DNA of 64,000 bases from Enoplolaimus lenunculus (GCA_030248215.1 JASANG010000273.1:199001-263000), one strand, 5' to 3'; counted from the first letter of the stretch, positions 1 to 11,152 are shown. The notes: a model not told the origin generated them from the letters alone. A program made the numbers and translations.

Positions 1-437
1 CAGAGAGGTGGCTCTTAATAGAAGCATACATTATTAATGAACATTACGGTTTCGATTTAATCTAAACTAAATAAAGTCCACTACTGAGCTTGAACGCTAC
101 CGATAACCAATCAGCGTTAGTTCTACTTTATTATCCTTGAATATTTAGTGAAATTTCTTACGACTTATCACTGAAAAAAATATTTCAAACCGCTTTACGA
201 TTGTTTAAGCACTGGCGCATCCAAGTCGAGGGGCAGGGCACCTTGACCGATTCCCCTAACACGAATGGACATCAAGATTAACTATCAAGCGTCCCACGTC
301 TCGCTCGTCAGGTTCCAATACAATAACTCGCGCCGCTTTTAGACATTTCAGGACCTGACACTGATCTTACGACTAGAATATACTGTCAGTACTGATTCTA
401 ATATCCACCATGGCTTAGTAGCTATTATTAACATATT
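1..437. other. AT-rich stretch, no gene seen
   Basis: Mixed AT-rich sequence without a convincing open frame, exon or repeat end. Confidence 0.5.
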
Positions 438-576
438 GGCAATCCTGAGTTTAAGCATGTCTTAGCCGAAGTCTAAACGTAGAGTAAGCCTAAGCAGGAA
501 AATTAGTCTAAAGTATAAAGCTCACCTCATCGTAGTTCGACGGAAAAACGGTACGCCCCTGATCTATACATGGGCC
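438..576 (-). mobile_element. TTAGGC-bearing MITE, degraded copy
   Basis: The right half matches the family seen clean at 20172-20344 and 61655-61829, in reverse: a block of AAGCCTAAGC, then TTAGTCTAAAG, then an end reading GATCTATACATGGGCC. The left end is eroded and no target duplication is visible. Confidence 0.5.
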
Positions 577-663
577 GCATACAGAAAACATATCAATTAC
601 CATGACTACCCTGGTCGTGGACCAAAATAAGACTACTAGAAATAAACTAGCGACAACGCAGAC

Positions 664-810
664 CCATGGACAGCTTACCTTGCTGTGGGGGCAAAACATT
701 TTTCAGGATTGGTATACAAGGGTTTTCAATGACTTAATACAAGCAAAGCTGAATTTTTTTTGGTGGGGACAAAATTTTTTCCTGAATCCCCTTGCCCTCT
801 CTGGATACAG
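664..810 (+). mobile_element. CCGTAGCC-type MITE, degraded copy
   Basis: Carries the family body: CTTACCTTGCT near the left end, a TACAAGGGTTTTCAATGACTT core, and a C-rich right end. The family is best defined at 6709-6865 and 29511-29683, where 8-bp duplications survive. The open frame over this stretch is part of the repeat and not a gene. Confidence 0.55.
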
Positions 811-1259
811 GTTTGCAACAATGTAAAAGGAACTCTCAAATAAGCTAATATTAAGCTAATCAACATAGCGCCAGCACGCCTGCTTAATTTGAAGTTGTAT
901 TTACGGGCACTATACCAAGTAATTCATGATTAGCGAAAATATATTTGCCAAATTTCAAAAATACACAAACAAAATGAAAATTTTGATTTCATAAATTGCT
1001 TGGTTAGGAAGCATAGACATACGGTAGGCGACGTACCCGAGCAAGTGTATCATAAAAATATAGTGAATGTATACATAAATATTCTTAGCTACAGTATATA
1101 TGTCGTGTCTCGAACATCTATTGCCAGTGCCGGCCGAAGCGCCCTCCAGACTGCCCAATTGGAGAGCCCTAAAAATTTTAGCAGACCACGAAGCTACAGA
1201 GCTATGAAACATTTTATTGAGAACCAGCTCGGACCTGTTAGGGGGGCGATTATCTAAAC
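811..1259. other. AT-rich stretch, no gene seen
   Basis: No recognisable gene. Overlapping short open frames on both strands between 955 and 1257 show no protein-like features. Confidence 0.45.
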
Positions 1260-1433
1260 CAATGGCGGATCCATGGGGGCCACCCCGGCCGTACCCCCCA
1301 ACAGCATCTCGACAAAAATTGTATACCTAGCAATTTTGTGACAATAGTTCGTGATTTGTGTGTGGGTCAAAGGTAAGTTTATTACCTGTGAAATTTTGCC
1401 CCCTCCCATTTTGAGATCCTGGATCCGCCACTG
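1260..1433. mobile_element. GGATCC-type hAT-like MITE
   Basis: A 174-bp element with terminal inverted repeats CAATGGCGGATCCATGG and, at the other end, the reverse complement of CAGTGGCGGATCCAGGAT. Flanking octamers ATCTAAAC and ATCCAGGC agree at five of eight positions, compatible with an old 8-bp duplication. CAG-type ends and 8-bp duplications are the habit of the hAT superfamily; no transposase is encoded. Confidence 0.65.
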
Positions 1434-2032
1434 ATCCAGGCGTTCCTGTTGCGAATGAATATTGGTAACTGTCCAGATTTCATAGGTGTTGTCAACATCA
1501 TATCTTGAGAGACGATAACCACGTCTAAAAGCTACTTGCGACGTGCACAGCGAGCGAGAAAATATTTTTGACGACTACAGGCTATTCGACATTTTGTAAA
1601 TGTGTCACGTTTAGAGTGCTTTTAAACATTATCGGGGGAATACATCCCCTAGGAGCTTTATGATTTCACCTCACTAACAAGTGGAACTACAATATTTCAG
1701 GTGCCCGACAATTTTTATAACCGCAACTGATCATCCGTGACTCCGCTTTAGGGTACGGATCGCTTATGAGAGCCACATTTTTTAATCGTCACGATGAATC
1801 GAGTTATGTCCTTCGTAGCCAAGATATTATTCAAAACGGAACTAAAGTATTGGAAACCTATTAAATATAAGCGATCACTCACTCCTTGAGTCGTGTACCC
1901 TTGGCTTGCCCCGCGACTTTATTTTGAAAACTTTTTCAACAAAAAAACCTTGAATGATTCAAATTTACAAAGTTCAGTTAAGAAAAACACATTTCTTAGT
2001 TCAATTTTCAATTTAAAACTTCTGGATGAAAC
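1434..2032. other. AT-rich stretch, no gene seen
   Basis: Nothing recognisable apart from a short AGCGAGCGAGAA motif near 1550 that also recurs near other MITE remnants in the window. Confidence 0.4.
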
Positions 2033-2190
2033 AGGCACGGTTTACCTTGCTAGGAGTAGGTAAAATTTTTCATCTGGGATATACAAGGGTTTTCAATGAC
2101 TTGCAAGGAAAGATGAACATTTTCTAAAGGAGCCGAAATTAACCTGGATGGCTGAGCATTCCCTGGCTTGCCCTGGCCCCGCTCTGACTA
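2033..2190 (+). mobile_element. CCGTAGCC-type MITE, degraded copy
   Basis: Shows CTTGCTAGGAG, ATACAAGGGTTTTCAATGAC and TTGCAAGGAAAG in the family order, ending in a pyrimidine-rich segment. The ends are too eroded for a target duplication. Confidence 0.55.
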
Positions 2191-2362
2191 TCGGTCCTGG
2201 ATAAAACGCAACACGCGCTCATATATTTTGAGTACCACGAAAAAATAGGTTAGTTGTATACCGTTCTCAAAAAGCTCGTTATACTCGTGATAAAGCATAC
2301 TGGTATGGGCTTCTACCCTAGATGATTTAGGGAACGAAGTATTATTCATTATAATAGCTTAC

Positions 2363-2397
2363 GTACCAGATCAATCAAAACGTATGGTACAACTACC
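2363..2397 (-). CDS. Weak candidate mini-exon
   Basis: A 35-nt stretch between an acceptor CAGTCTTAG and a donor GTAAGCTATT on the minus strand. One frame is open (VVVPYVLIDLV). Its phase does not fit directly after the candidate at 7191-7233, so it is either preceded by an unseen exon or a chance match. Confidence 0.1.
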
Positions 2398-2658
2398 CTA
2401 AGACTGTGTTATTTTTCACAAAAATATATAACTCATTACCTCCGTCGGGGCAGGCAGTTAAACATGTACAGCTGCAAAAACATACGCTCAGAAAAAAATC
2501 GAAAAATTCAACACAGAAATATTAAACAAAAATTATTCAACGTACAGTTGAAACAACTCAAAAATACAGTTAAAACTCGACAAATGGTTGAATTTTATGC
2601 AGACTGGGGCATTAAGATAAGCGAACGCTCTGAGTCAATGCAAATTTTTTAGAATTAT

Positions 2659-2867
2659 GGCTCATGTAACGATCAGGCGCGGAACGGTTTTGTGCGGGAC
2701 TGCAATAGAGTAAGCTTAAGCATTAAACTAATTTTGTTGCTTACGATTAGGCTTAGGTATAAGCTCATTCTTTACGATTCGGCTTAGGCTTACGTATAAG
2801 CTCATTCTTACGCTTAGTGTTAGGTATATGCTTATACTTCTGTTTGGCCCTGTTTTATGCATTGGTC
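2659..2867 (+). mobile_element. TTAGGC-bearing MITE
   Basis: Begins GGCTCATGTAACGATCAGG and ends GGCCCTGTTTTATGCATTGGTC, the family termini. The core holds repeated GATTAGGCTTAGG and GGCTTAGGCTTACG units. Flanking octamers AGAATTAT and AGAAATAT match at six of eight positions. No coding capacity. Confidence 0.75.
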
Positions 2868-4368
2868 AGAAATATTTACTTCCGCTGACAACGGTACAGT
2901 AGGTATGTCCGAGCTTTAGCCTTTACAATATTTTAAAATTACCACAACTAAATCTGTGTCAACATAAACTATCGCAATCATACTTTGTTCAGCGCCAGTC
3001 TATGGTTCAAATATTTCGCGCCCCTCGAAAAGTTCTTGGCCCAGTTCTAAGTCCGTCTAGGCTTAAAATCCGCACTACGCCGCCACCAAAAGCCTAACTC
3101 TGAGCGTTATATTCTAAAGACTCTAACAAGATAGCCAAAACATTTTCCATCTCTCACTTCTCACAAAATAATTTCAAGACAAAGGCCCAAACACAGGTAA
3201 TATATACCGCTGTTCTAAGCTGAAACCCGTTGCCTAAACTATACGGTTAGCTTAAGGATCTTGCCCACACAAAAAGCCAAGAAATCGTTCACCCCTTCGC
3301 CTAAAATATAATATTTGTGAAGAACCACAGGTGAAATGCATCAAGTGTTGTCTATGTTAACTCCAGCTTGAAGTCTAGAAATACAGATTCGGCAGGTTGT
3401 CTCAACTATACAAAATTACTTTTGCTAAACACATAAACAACGTTTTTTTTCTAAACATACCTTAGCGGGGGGTAAGGTTACTTAGGAAACCACTGGTAAC
3501 GTAATTAGAGAGTATATTATATTTGCTAATAGGCAAACATATCATTGTTATTAAGTTTCGTTAGGAGGCACGCGGTGAAATTTCTGCAGAAGAATGCGCA
3601 GTGTTGGAGCAGACTAGGATTGTAGGTTGGGGTCCCACCAAAGCAAATTCAGGTGTTGGAGACTTTAGCGATGATCGAAATATATTTCAAAACTTTGTTT
3701 ACAATTTCGCTAGAGTGGATGCCCCTATTTGGGGTGTGGACCGCTAATTGGGAGTATTAGGGATGCCTCCTCTGGCCCTGAGAACGCGGGCCTGTAACCA
3801 GAAGGGAGGCAAGCCAAGGTTTCATTTTGGTGAGGGGTGCGCAATTTCTTGACTGGTTTGTGGGCAAGATTCTTAACGTTAAGTTTGGGATTAGGTACCA
3901 GATAACAGTTTAGAGCGCCGTTATATACTACTTGTGACTGCACCTTTGCCTTGAAATGATTTAGTCAGAAGTGAGAGGGGGAAGATATTTTGGCTAACCT
4001 GTTGGATAGAGTTGTTACAATATTTCGTTGAGATTTAGGCTTCTGGCTTATTAGAACTGGGTTAAAAAGTTTTCGAGGGGCGCAAAGTATTGTAGACTGA
4101 GCAGGACCCAAAAATTTCTGGCGCGGGGAGCGCAATATGGATTGCACAAAACTCACGACCAAAACGAGTGAAGCCAATCGCAATATTCATGGCAAAAAAG
4201 TAGAAACTTGTAAGGTAGGGACCTTAGCATTTTTCATAAACAATATTCCGACTGGCAGGTGCTCAACATATAACGTGAAGGAAGCCACGTGAGCGCAGCC
4301 GGCTAGAAATCAAATGCCATTTTCGCAGTGCAAAAGTAAAACATTGTGTTCAAAAAACAATACAGACA
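2868..4368. other. No gene seen; worn MITE pieces
   Basis: Mostly AT-rich sequence. Around 3730-3800 and 4080-4160 there are worn fragments resembling the CCGTAGCC and GGATCC families (for example GCGGGCCTGTAACCAG). The small open frames here are not supported as genes. Confidence 0.4.
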
Positions 4369-4484
4369 CAGCGGCGGATCCAAAAATTTCTGACGGTGGG
4401 CGCCGTTCTGTCAATAGCTGTGAAACGCAATTTTTTACAGTATGACAGACATTTCCACGACCGAAAGATGCTGGATCCGCCATA
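4369..4484. mobile_element. GGATCC-type MITE, short copy
   Basis: About 116 bp bounded by CAGCGGCGGATCC and the inverted end GGATCCGCCATAAG, with the family phrase AAAATTTCTG next to the left end. No clear target duplication. Confidence 0.5.
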
Positions 4485-4555
4485 AGCGTTCCCTATTTGC
4501 TTCGTCCCATGGTTGCGCTCATATTCGCCAGTGCCTGAGCATGAACTTAAAATCG

Positions 4556-4570
4556 ATATATATATAACTA

Positions 4571-4619
<49 letters not shown>

Positions 4620-4660
4620 CATATTTATATATACAACATATTTATATATTTATATATTTC
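4556..4660. repeat. (TA)n microsatellite
   Basis: Nearly pure TA dinucleotides with a few interruptions. The apparent open frame reading through it is an artefact of the repeat. Confidence 0.95.
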
Positions 4661-4996
4661 TTTGCATGAAACGTGTGTGAGCTGCATTCTCAATTTGAAT
4701 TTCAACCGTTTTTGACCAGTTTTTACCGTAAAAAAACTGCACTAAACTTGAACATGATTTATACTTTCTGGTTCACCAGAAAAATAATTTTGTTCTAAAC
4801 TTTAGTTTTGGCCTATCCCAGACGCGGAGGTTGACAACTTTGTATTTTTATGTTCCCAAACTATCGCAGTGTCCCGTGGGTGCCACTTGTTGGGAAACTA
4901 ATCTTTGTTGGTGATGAACTAGCGAAAAATAAGATGTTTTAGAACTTGAGGACATGTACTGGACAGTTTGTTGAGCCAAGCGAACATAAAAGTTGT
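4661..4996. other. AT-rich stretch, no gene seen
   Basis: Nothing recognised. Confidence 0.4.
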
Positions 4997-5202
4997 GGCC
5001 AATTTTACTTCTGGGGTGTAACAGCATGTTAGTATACGAATATGTCTAACACTTAAACTATGCCTCACCATAAGGATAAGCCTGTAACGAAGCCTTATCC
5101 TACACCTAAGAATAAACGTAAGAAAAAATAGTCTAAAGCGTAAGCTTACTCTATTACTGTCCCACGAAAAAGTAATGTTTCGCCGGTTATGGTAACATGG
5201 GC
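4997..5202 (-). mobile_element. TTAGGC-bearing MITE
   Basis: Reverse-orientation copy. It begins GGCCAATTTTACTTCTGGGG, then GTAACAG and AGTATACGAATATG, holds a CCTAAG-type core, then TAGTCTAAAGCGTAAGCTTA, and ends ACATGGGC. Flanking octamers AAAGTTGT and AAATTTGC agree at six of eight bases. Confidence 0.65.
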
Positions 5203-5337
5203 AAATTTGCAATAAATTGTTAGCGATTCATGGGTTGACTTCGAGGATGACGGAAAGGAGGACTAGTCAACATCCCTGGTTTGTCTGCATTGCAAATATG
5301 AAAAAAATTTTGAATTCTTAAATCCCGCTAAAGTTAA

Positions 5338-5600
5338 CCCTTTATCACATGAATATTTTCTATTTTCCCTGAGACATACTTTTATGCTAGGATTCGAACT
5401 CCAGTGACTGGAGTGGGAGGCGTATACCATCACCACACAGCTATAGGAGCTTGACGCTCGAGCCCGAGGGGCCTCTCACGTCTTGTTGTGATTTAGTACT
5501 ATGTATACGTGTTGCAATTATTAAACATTGTACGATATATACTATTTAACGTATATCCACTGCCCTGAGTTGCATACGGGCAACTCAATGTGAGAAGGGG
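5338..5600. mobile_element. piggyBac-type MITE with TTAA duplication
   Basis: A 263-bp element flanked by TTAA on both sides (5334-5337 and 5601-5604). Terminal inverted repeats are CCCTTTATCACAT and CCCCTTCTCACAT. TTAA duplication and CCC-starting ends are the signature of piggyBac elements. A second copy of exactly the same length lies at 56175-56437 and a diverged third at about 60050-60324. The interior holds a tRNA-like segment on the minus strand. Confidence 0.85.
5385..5450 (-). ncRNA. tRNA-like segment inside the piggyBac MITE
   Basis: On the minus strand an A-box-like TAGCTGTGTGG (5433-5443) is followed, 44 bp from its start, by a B-box-like GAGTTCGAATCC (5390-5401), the spacing found in tRNA genes. 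The intervening ACGCCTCCCACTC resembles the anticodon arm of tRNA-Gly(CCC). The T stem and acceptor stem do not pair, so it is not a working tRNA but could still act as a polymerase III promoter. Transcription is inferred, not shown. Confidence 0.55.
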
Positions 5601-5696
5601 TTAATTTTTTGCACCGAAACTTTGTCGAAACCGCTTTGAAAACTGTAAAATTTCCAAACAAACATTTTATTATCTTCTATTTCAACGGAAAACAAA

Positions 5697-5806
5697 CTAT
5701 ATATTTATATATGTATGTATATATGTTTTAAATATATATATGTATATATGTGTTATATATTTTTATATATATGTATGTATATATGTATTATATATTTATA
5801 TATATG
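5697..5806. repeat. TA/TATG-rich microsatellite
   Basis: Runs of TATATATG and TATATATTTATA units. Confidence 0.9.
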
Positions 5807-6700
5807 GAAATGCAAAGGCCTATTAAACGAGCGTAGCCAGGATTTCGTTCCGAGAGATAATAGGTAAACATTTCACCCGAGCGAGCGCGCAGCGAGCGAC
5901 ACAACTGCATTAACATTAACCTGTAAAATGAACAATGTTGTGCTAAAGTCTGTTAAAAACTGCTTTTCTCTCGTCTCCTGAAATTTCGGAATTGTTATAT
6001 AATTACCCGTTATCATTCCTTCTACTACGCCCTATGGCTCTACCTTAAAAAATTATATTCCGGCCATAAACGCGCCAAGTTGCATAAAGGCCGGTCTCGT
6101 TGAAGATGGCAGACCCGGAAAAATAACTCAATCCTCACCAGCTAGATTTTTAACAACTTGTGCACAAAAGGTTGTTGTATTCTTGTATACGAGATTGAGT
6201 TAATTATATTTGTTGTACATCTAGACACAAAAGACGAAAAATTGACAAAGGAAATATTAATTCACGGCTGTAGCCAGGATTTGATTCGTGTCGTGTACAA
6301 TATTTATGTTTGGTTTCAATATTTGGACTTAAGAATCCTTATTCTAAAACCTGTAGAAATGTTTAACTCATTTCTAGAACTTTGAGAAGGTATATATATC
6401 GTCGATAGCGCCCCTTGTATACACTGCTGCGCATTAAAGACTTAGGGATGTTAAGCCATTTTGTGGGTACTCTTTCATGTCTAAATTTCGTGTTTACGAG
6501 CATATTTGTGGCAAACATTGTTTACCATTAAGTCTGATTTAACTAAGTTTTGAACTGAAAGAAAATTGTTACATACTATTAATATTTACCGGTTAACCGA
6601 AGGCATTGAAGAAGCGGGGCAAACCAGATTTTCGGACAAATTAGTATTTGCACAAAAATGGTTCGATTTTGAAAATTTTTCCATTTTAATTTATATATAC
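5807..6700. other. No gene seen; short repeat phrase
   Basis: AT-rich. Two pieces, at 5828 and 6266, share the phrase GTAGCCAGGATTT; related phrases occur near 27190 and 29860, suggesting a further worn repeat family. The open frame at 6158-6385 has no recognisable features. Confidence 0.35.
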
Positions 6701-6708
6701 CATTTGAC

Positions 6709-6865
6709 CAGGCTCGTAGCCAAGGGGGGAGCTCAGTCCTTCCAGGAAAAATGTTGGTCCCCCTACAAGATTTTTAATCTTGCTTGTAAGTCATTGAAAA
6801 CCCTTGAATGCCCCTCCTGAAAAATTATTAGTCCCTACTAGCAAGTTGAGCTGGCTACAGGTCTG
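6709..6865 (-). mobile_element. CCGTAGCC-type MITE with 8-bp duplication
   Basis: A 157-bp element starting CAGGCTCGTAGCCAAGG and ending GAGCTGGCTACAGGTCTG, the inverted end. Flanks CATTTGAC (6701-6708) and CCTTTGAC (6866-6873) match at seven of eight bases. CAG-starting ends with 8-bp duplications place it in the hAT-like group. No coding capacity; the open frame across it is an artefact. Confidence 0.8.
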
Positions 6866-6873
6866 CCTTTGAC

Positions 6874-8773
6874 GCAGCTTGTAGACCAATGGTTGCAAAG
6901 CAGAGACCAAATATATAACCTGCTGTAAACATAAAGGTGTACTTATTCGGCTAATTTACAGTTTCTCGTATATTTACACTAACGATCAGGCTTAGTCTCT
7001 GGCTTTAGGCTTAGGTTAAGAAAACGCTTATCTATGCATAGGTCTAAACATATGCGCAAAACGCGCCCACTGCACAAGTAATTTCATCTTTTTTACTAAT
7101 TATTGGCTTCATGCAAATTACACCGTAGGGATGGCACTTTTCCTTCATGGCATAATAAATCTAATAAGCAGGAAATACAACATAGCTTACTTGCAGAATC
7201 GAACTCGTTGCACCGTTGACATACCAAATCGTACTTTCAATTTGTCGAAATGATATATTTGATTCTTTTAACAAATTTATCTATTTTAAATTTATTCAAC
7301 TAAAATTTAAATCTAAAAAGTTTGCATACTGACTGGAAACCGTACTATTTAGCATATGGAACCTTATAGTAACTATATATTCTCTAAAACGTACTCGTGT
7401 TGAATTTAACAATATGCTAGTCTAAGTTAAAATTACAATTCTAGTTTCAAGTATACAGTTAATCCGTCCATCGTGGATTAAGCCCCACCGCATACGCAAC
7501 AAAATCTTAGTGAAGGGCTCTATATGGTACTGCTTGATCTTGGAATAACTTATACTAATATTCAAGTTTAGCTAAACTATAATTTAAGTTTATGTTTTAT
7601 AGAGTAGTTTTTATCCTTCGACTCAATTTTGCTTTTAAGACAACGTCTTCTCCAAATTCGAGTCTGCTTTTAGTCACTATACAGTTGATGATAGGTCTTG
7701 TAATCTTTCGTGGTGCAACTTTATTCAATAACATACGCAGAAATGAACGCTATTACAGAATAAAAACTCGTGATATTTGTTTTGATACCCTTGAAACTTG
7801 GGTCGCACTCCTATACTCCCAGCTGATTTCAAAAACTTTAACTTCCGAACCAAAAATCGTAAAGTTTTGAAATATGAGAGATTTATCACGTTTAATTTGA
7901 CGTACAAATGAAAAATATTCCGTGTTTTTATTCCAATTTTGCAATTTCTTTAAATAATCATTTCGAAAAGTTGCAAAACCTGCGCGGCTCCTTCGGTGCC
8001 GGTCGTTTACTTATTTTTGTTGATAGTTAATTATTAATGAACCATCCAGAATCAACCAAACTCAGGGTGAGAATCGGAATTTCAAAGTGCAGTAGCGTAG
8101 CACAGACTCTTGTACATTTTCTCCGCACAAGCTTAGCGGTTAGACTCAGACTGTGGCTTAGACCTAGAGTTTGGAATACCCAAAATTATTAACGATTGTG
8201 CTATTTGTCAAGAACCACTTTTGTGGTTTTGGTTGCTCCTAGCAATCAAGTTGCTGAAGAAAATTCTGATCACCCCAAACGCACCTTTTCTCGCAGATTC
8301 AAGTCATAATTTTACTGAAACTAAAGCATAAAATAGAGTTGACAAAGAAACATTTTTAGCTTCAAAATATTTTTAACAAAACACTTAAAGTTAGAAATCA
8401 GTTAAAATAGCACATCTCTAGTGAAAAATGCCATCCGCCTTCCAGCAAACCTACTGTTTCAAAAAAAATAAAACAAATATTTAACTGAATGTGTAAAAAA
8501 TAGATTGTGTCACGGACGTCAGCAAAATATTGAGTAGGGATAAATCAGGTTGCGATCGGTGGAGAAAATTTTGACATAAGCTGCTGTAGCTGTAAATTTC
8601 TAAATTTTTTATCTAAGCCTGTGTAAAACTACTTATTGAACCTATTAAGCGAAGTTACGCCCCCCTAGGATATTGTTGTTGGCGCAAATGCCAAGATAGT
8701 AATACTGTAGTGACCCGAATAAGAGGAAGGACTGATATTTATTTTGTTTTTATTTTGACTCTCCAGAGGACCC
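6874..8773. other. AT-rich stretch, one weak exon candidate
   Basis: Contains a partial TTAGGC-type remnant near 6986-7060 and a candidate mini-exon at 7191-7233, listed separately. The open frames at 7592-7944 have skewed, AT-driven composition and no motif. Confidence 0.35.
7191..7233 (-). CDS. Candidate mini-exon (minus-strand gene)
   Basis: A 43-nt stretch with acceptor CAAATTGAAAG, no other AG for about 28 nt upstream, and donor GTAAGCTATG. All three frames are open; one reads TIWYVNGATSSILQ and would follow in phase from a weaker candidate at 18311-18337 that ends MVPSVNNL. Splice signals of this quality occur by chance in a window this long. Confidence 0.18.
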
Positions 8774-9674
8774 TGTAGGTGGCTGGGTCACACTTAAACC
8801 TATTTCAAACTAAAAACTAAAACTAAAAATAAAACCTTAAATCAAAACCACACCTTAAGGGAGTCCCTGGCTCCACCTAGTCTCTCTTAGAACTTAAGTT
8901 AGGCTTAGGCGTTGCTACTAGGCGTAGAAACTGTTGAATCGATATCATGGCGGCTGTGTCCGCAATGTTAAACTTACCTGGGCCCTGCGTGGCCGTAGAA
9001 GGTCGTTGATTAATGGTGCATATCTTATTGGCTATATTTGCGACTAAGGACATAGCTAGGCTATGTCAGCACCAAAATGGTGCTTTGATATTGTGTGTGT
9101 CTTGGGTATTGTTGTTTTTGTTGTTGTAGGTATGGGGTTGTGCAGGAAAGGTACCGGGTGTGTGCCTCCGGACCTCATTTGCATAGCGGACACACGATTT
9201 TGGGTGTCGGCGAAATGCAAACGAGGTCGGGATGTGTATGGGTAGCCAGGACCGGAATCAGTATTACATTCTTGGCTGGTGGAAACGGTTGTTAAGTTTT
9301 GGTCTCAAATATCTGGTGCGTATAACTCTAACGGGGTTAGAGTGCACGGTTTAACAGGGTGTAATTCTAACGGGGTTAGAATTGCACGGATTCTGGAAAA
9401 CGGCAAACATATTAGTAACGGTAAAGCCAGTGGCTGGATTAAATCAGATTCAGGCGTCGGCTTTAAGGATTCCGGCTCGGGTTGCCAGTTAAATTGCATA
9501 ACCTGTAATTTGCTGGTATTAAATATTGAATATTTGGTGTCATACGGGTTTCGGGTTGGGATTTTTAATAAACATTTACCGGCCGCATTTACTAAATCAG
9601 AGCGATAAGCATACATCGAGGAAAGAACATAACAGGCGATACAGGATACAGGCTTGAATCAAAATCACGAACTT
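8774..9674 (+). repeat. 5' LTR
   Basis: A 901-bp copy starting TGTAGG. It contains an AATAAA signal at 9567-9572 and two short hairpin palindromes of the form TCTAACGGGGTTAGA. It is shorter than the 3' copy but otherwise almost identical. The open frames at 9063-9616 lie in the LTR and are not genes. Confidence 0.9.
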
Positions 9675-9680
9675 CTCACA

Positions 9681-9695
9681 TGGTGACCACGACGG
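9681..9695 (+). other. Primer-binding site of the LTR element
   Basis: TGGTGACCACGACGG lies six bases after the last base shared by the two LTRs. A TGG start, complementary to the CCA end of a tRNA, is the rule; the sequence is reminiscent of sites complementary to tRNA-Arg. The exact tRNA was not checked. Confidence 0.5.
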
Positions 9696-9780
9696 TCTCG
9701 ATGCTGATTTAGTTGGTGGTCGGTGTGAAAGGAAATATTTGGAAAAAGGAGAAAGGAATTTCTGGAGAGTAAAAGGAAAA

Positions 9781-9925
9781 GGTTGTTATTGGAAACACAG
9801 GATCTGAACGATCGTGTTGCGGAAAATAACAAGGAATACTGGCTGAAAAAGGAAAAGGCTGTTATTGGAAACACAGGATCTGAACGATCGTGTTGTTGAA
9901 AATAACAGGGAGTACAGGCGGAAAA
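9781..9925 (+). repeat. 76-bp tandem repeat in the leader
   Basis: Two copies, starting at 9781 and 9857, share TGTTATTGGAAACACAGG and GATCTGAACGATCGTGTTG. They lie in the untranslated leader of the LTR element. Confidence 0.85.
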
Positions 9926-9933
9926 GGAAATTG

Positions 9934-10410
9934 GGCTGTGAGTATCTACTGAGCGAAAGGGCAATAGATACTGACATTACTGGATAGTACAGGCTGTGAA
10001 TTAGTTCGACGGTTATACTTGGGGCTGTGCCGCAAGTACGTGGAACTGGTTCAGGAATAACGGATTGAAATCAGGCGTAAAAAGGAAAAAGGCGATATTG
10101 GGCTATTGGGCTGTGAGTATCTAGTGCGCGAAAGGGCAATAGATACTGACATTACTGGATAGTACAGGCTGTGAATTAGTTCGACGGTTATACTTGGGGC
10201 TGTGCCGCAAGTACGTGGAACTGGTTCAGGAATAACGGATTGAAATCAGGCGAAAAAGGAAATCAGTAACATTGGACTGTGAGTATCTAGTGCGCAAAAG
10301 GGCAATAGATACTGACATTACCGGACAGGACAGGCTGTGAATTAATTCGACGGTTATACTTGGGGCTGTGCCGCAAGTACGTGGAATTAGTTCAGGAACA
10401 GGTGAATTGG
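9934..10410 (+). repeat. 165-175-bp tandem repeat in the leader
   Basis: Three copies start at 9934, 10109 and 10274, each opening with CTGTGAGTATCTA and containing GGCAATAGATACTGACATTA and CTTGGGGCTGTGCCGCAAGT. The last motif recurs in modified form near 10880. Leader repeats like these may hold packaging or translation signals; that is inference. Confidence 0.85.
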
Positions 10411-11152
10411 AAGTGAAAATCCCCGGGGTAATGAGACGAAAATTGGGAAAAACGGTCAGAAACTGGTGAAATTGGCATACTTAGGAACTACTGTGTTCGT
10501 AAGTACCGGGTTAAAATTTGAAACGGAACGGTTACAGGCATCGGCAGTATTGGTCAAAAACATCTGAAAAATTGTGAAAAATTCAGTTGTTTTTGGACCG
10601 GGTGACGTGAAAAGGTGCGAGAAAGGCAAAAAGGATACGGCATTGGACTCAGGGTATATCAAGGACGAAAGTAAACCCTTAACACTTGCGCTATAAGGGT
10701 TTACGGAAATTTCGGTTGGTGCCGGCACGAGATCTAGGTACTTGTAACAAGTAGCTAGCTAATAAGGAGCAATCTCGGGTGAAAACCGGAGCTGAAAGTT
10801 TGCCTGACGCGAGATAGCGGCTGGCAAACGTGAACAGAAGTTGAAAAGGAGTTCAAGGAACGATTCAGGAACATTTTGCTTGGGGCTACGCCGCAAGTTT
10901 TCAAATCGGGTGCCGTATTCAGCGAGTGAATAGGGCTGTTGAACGAAATCTCGGGAGTAGCTAAGTGAAAAGGTCGAAAAATCGTCGAAGGTGCTTGGGG
11001 CTGAAATATTTAGGAACTGTATAGTTCGTAAATACCCAGAGCACGTTCTTGAAAGAAATTTTGAACCGGGCGAAAAGTTTTGGGCCAAAAATTACGAAAA
11101 ATTGGCCGATCTGAAAAGTGGTGTTTTATATATATAAAACAAAACAACACTG

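Noticed and set aside
4350-4622. 90-codon frame with IYIYIY repeats (also 24720-24989 and 49167-49373)
   Set aside because: Product of TA microsatellites.
8769-8773. Target duplication of the LTR element
   Set aside because: The bases before the 5' LTR do not recur after 17440.
9063-9616. Small frames in the LTRs (also 16553-17382)
   Set aside because: They lie in LTR sequence, are repeated at both ends of the element, and show no protein features.
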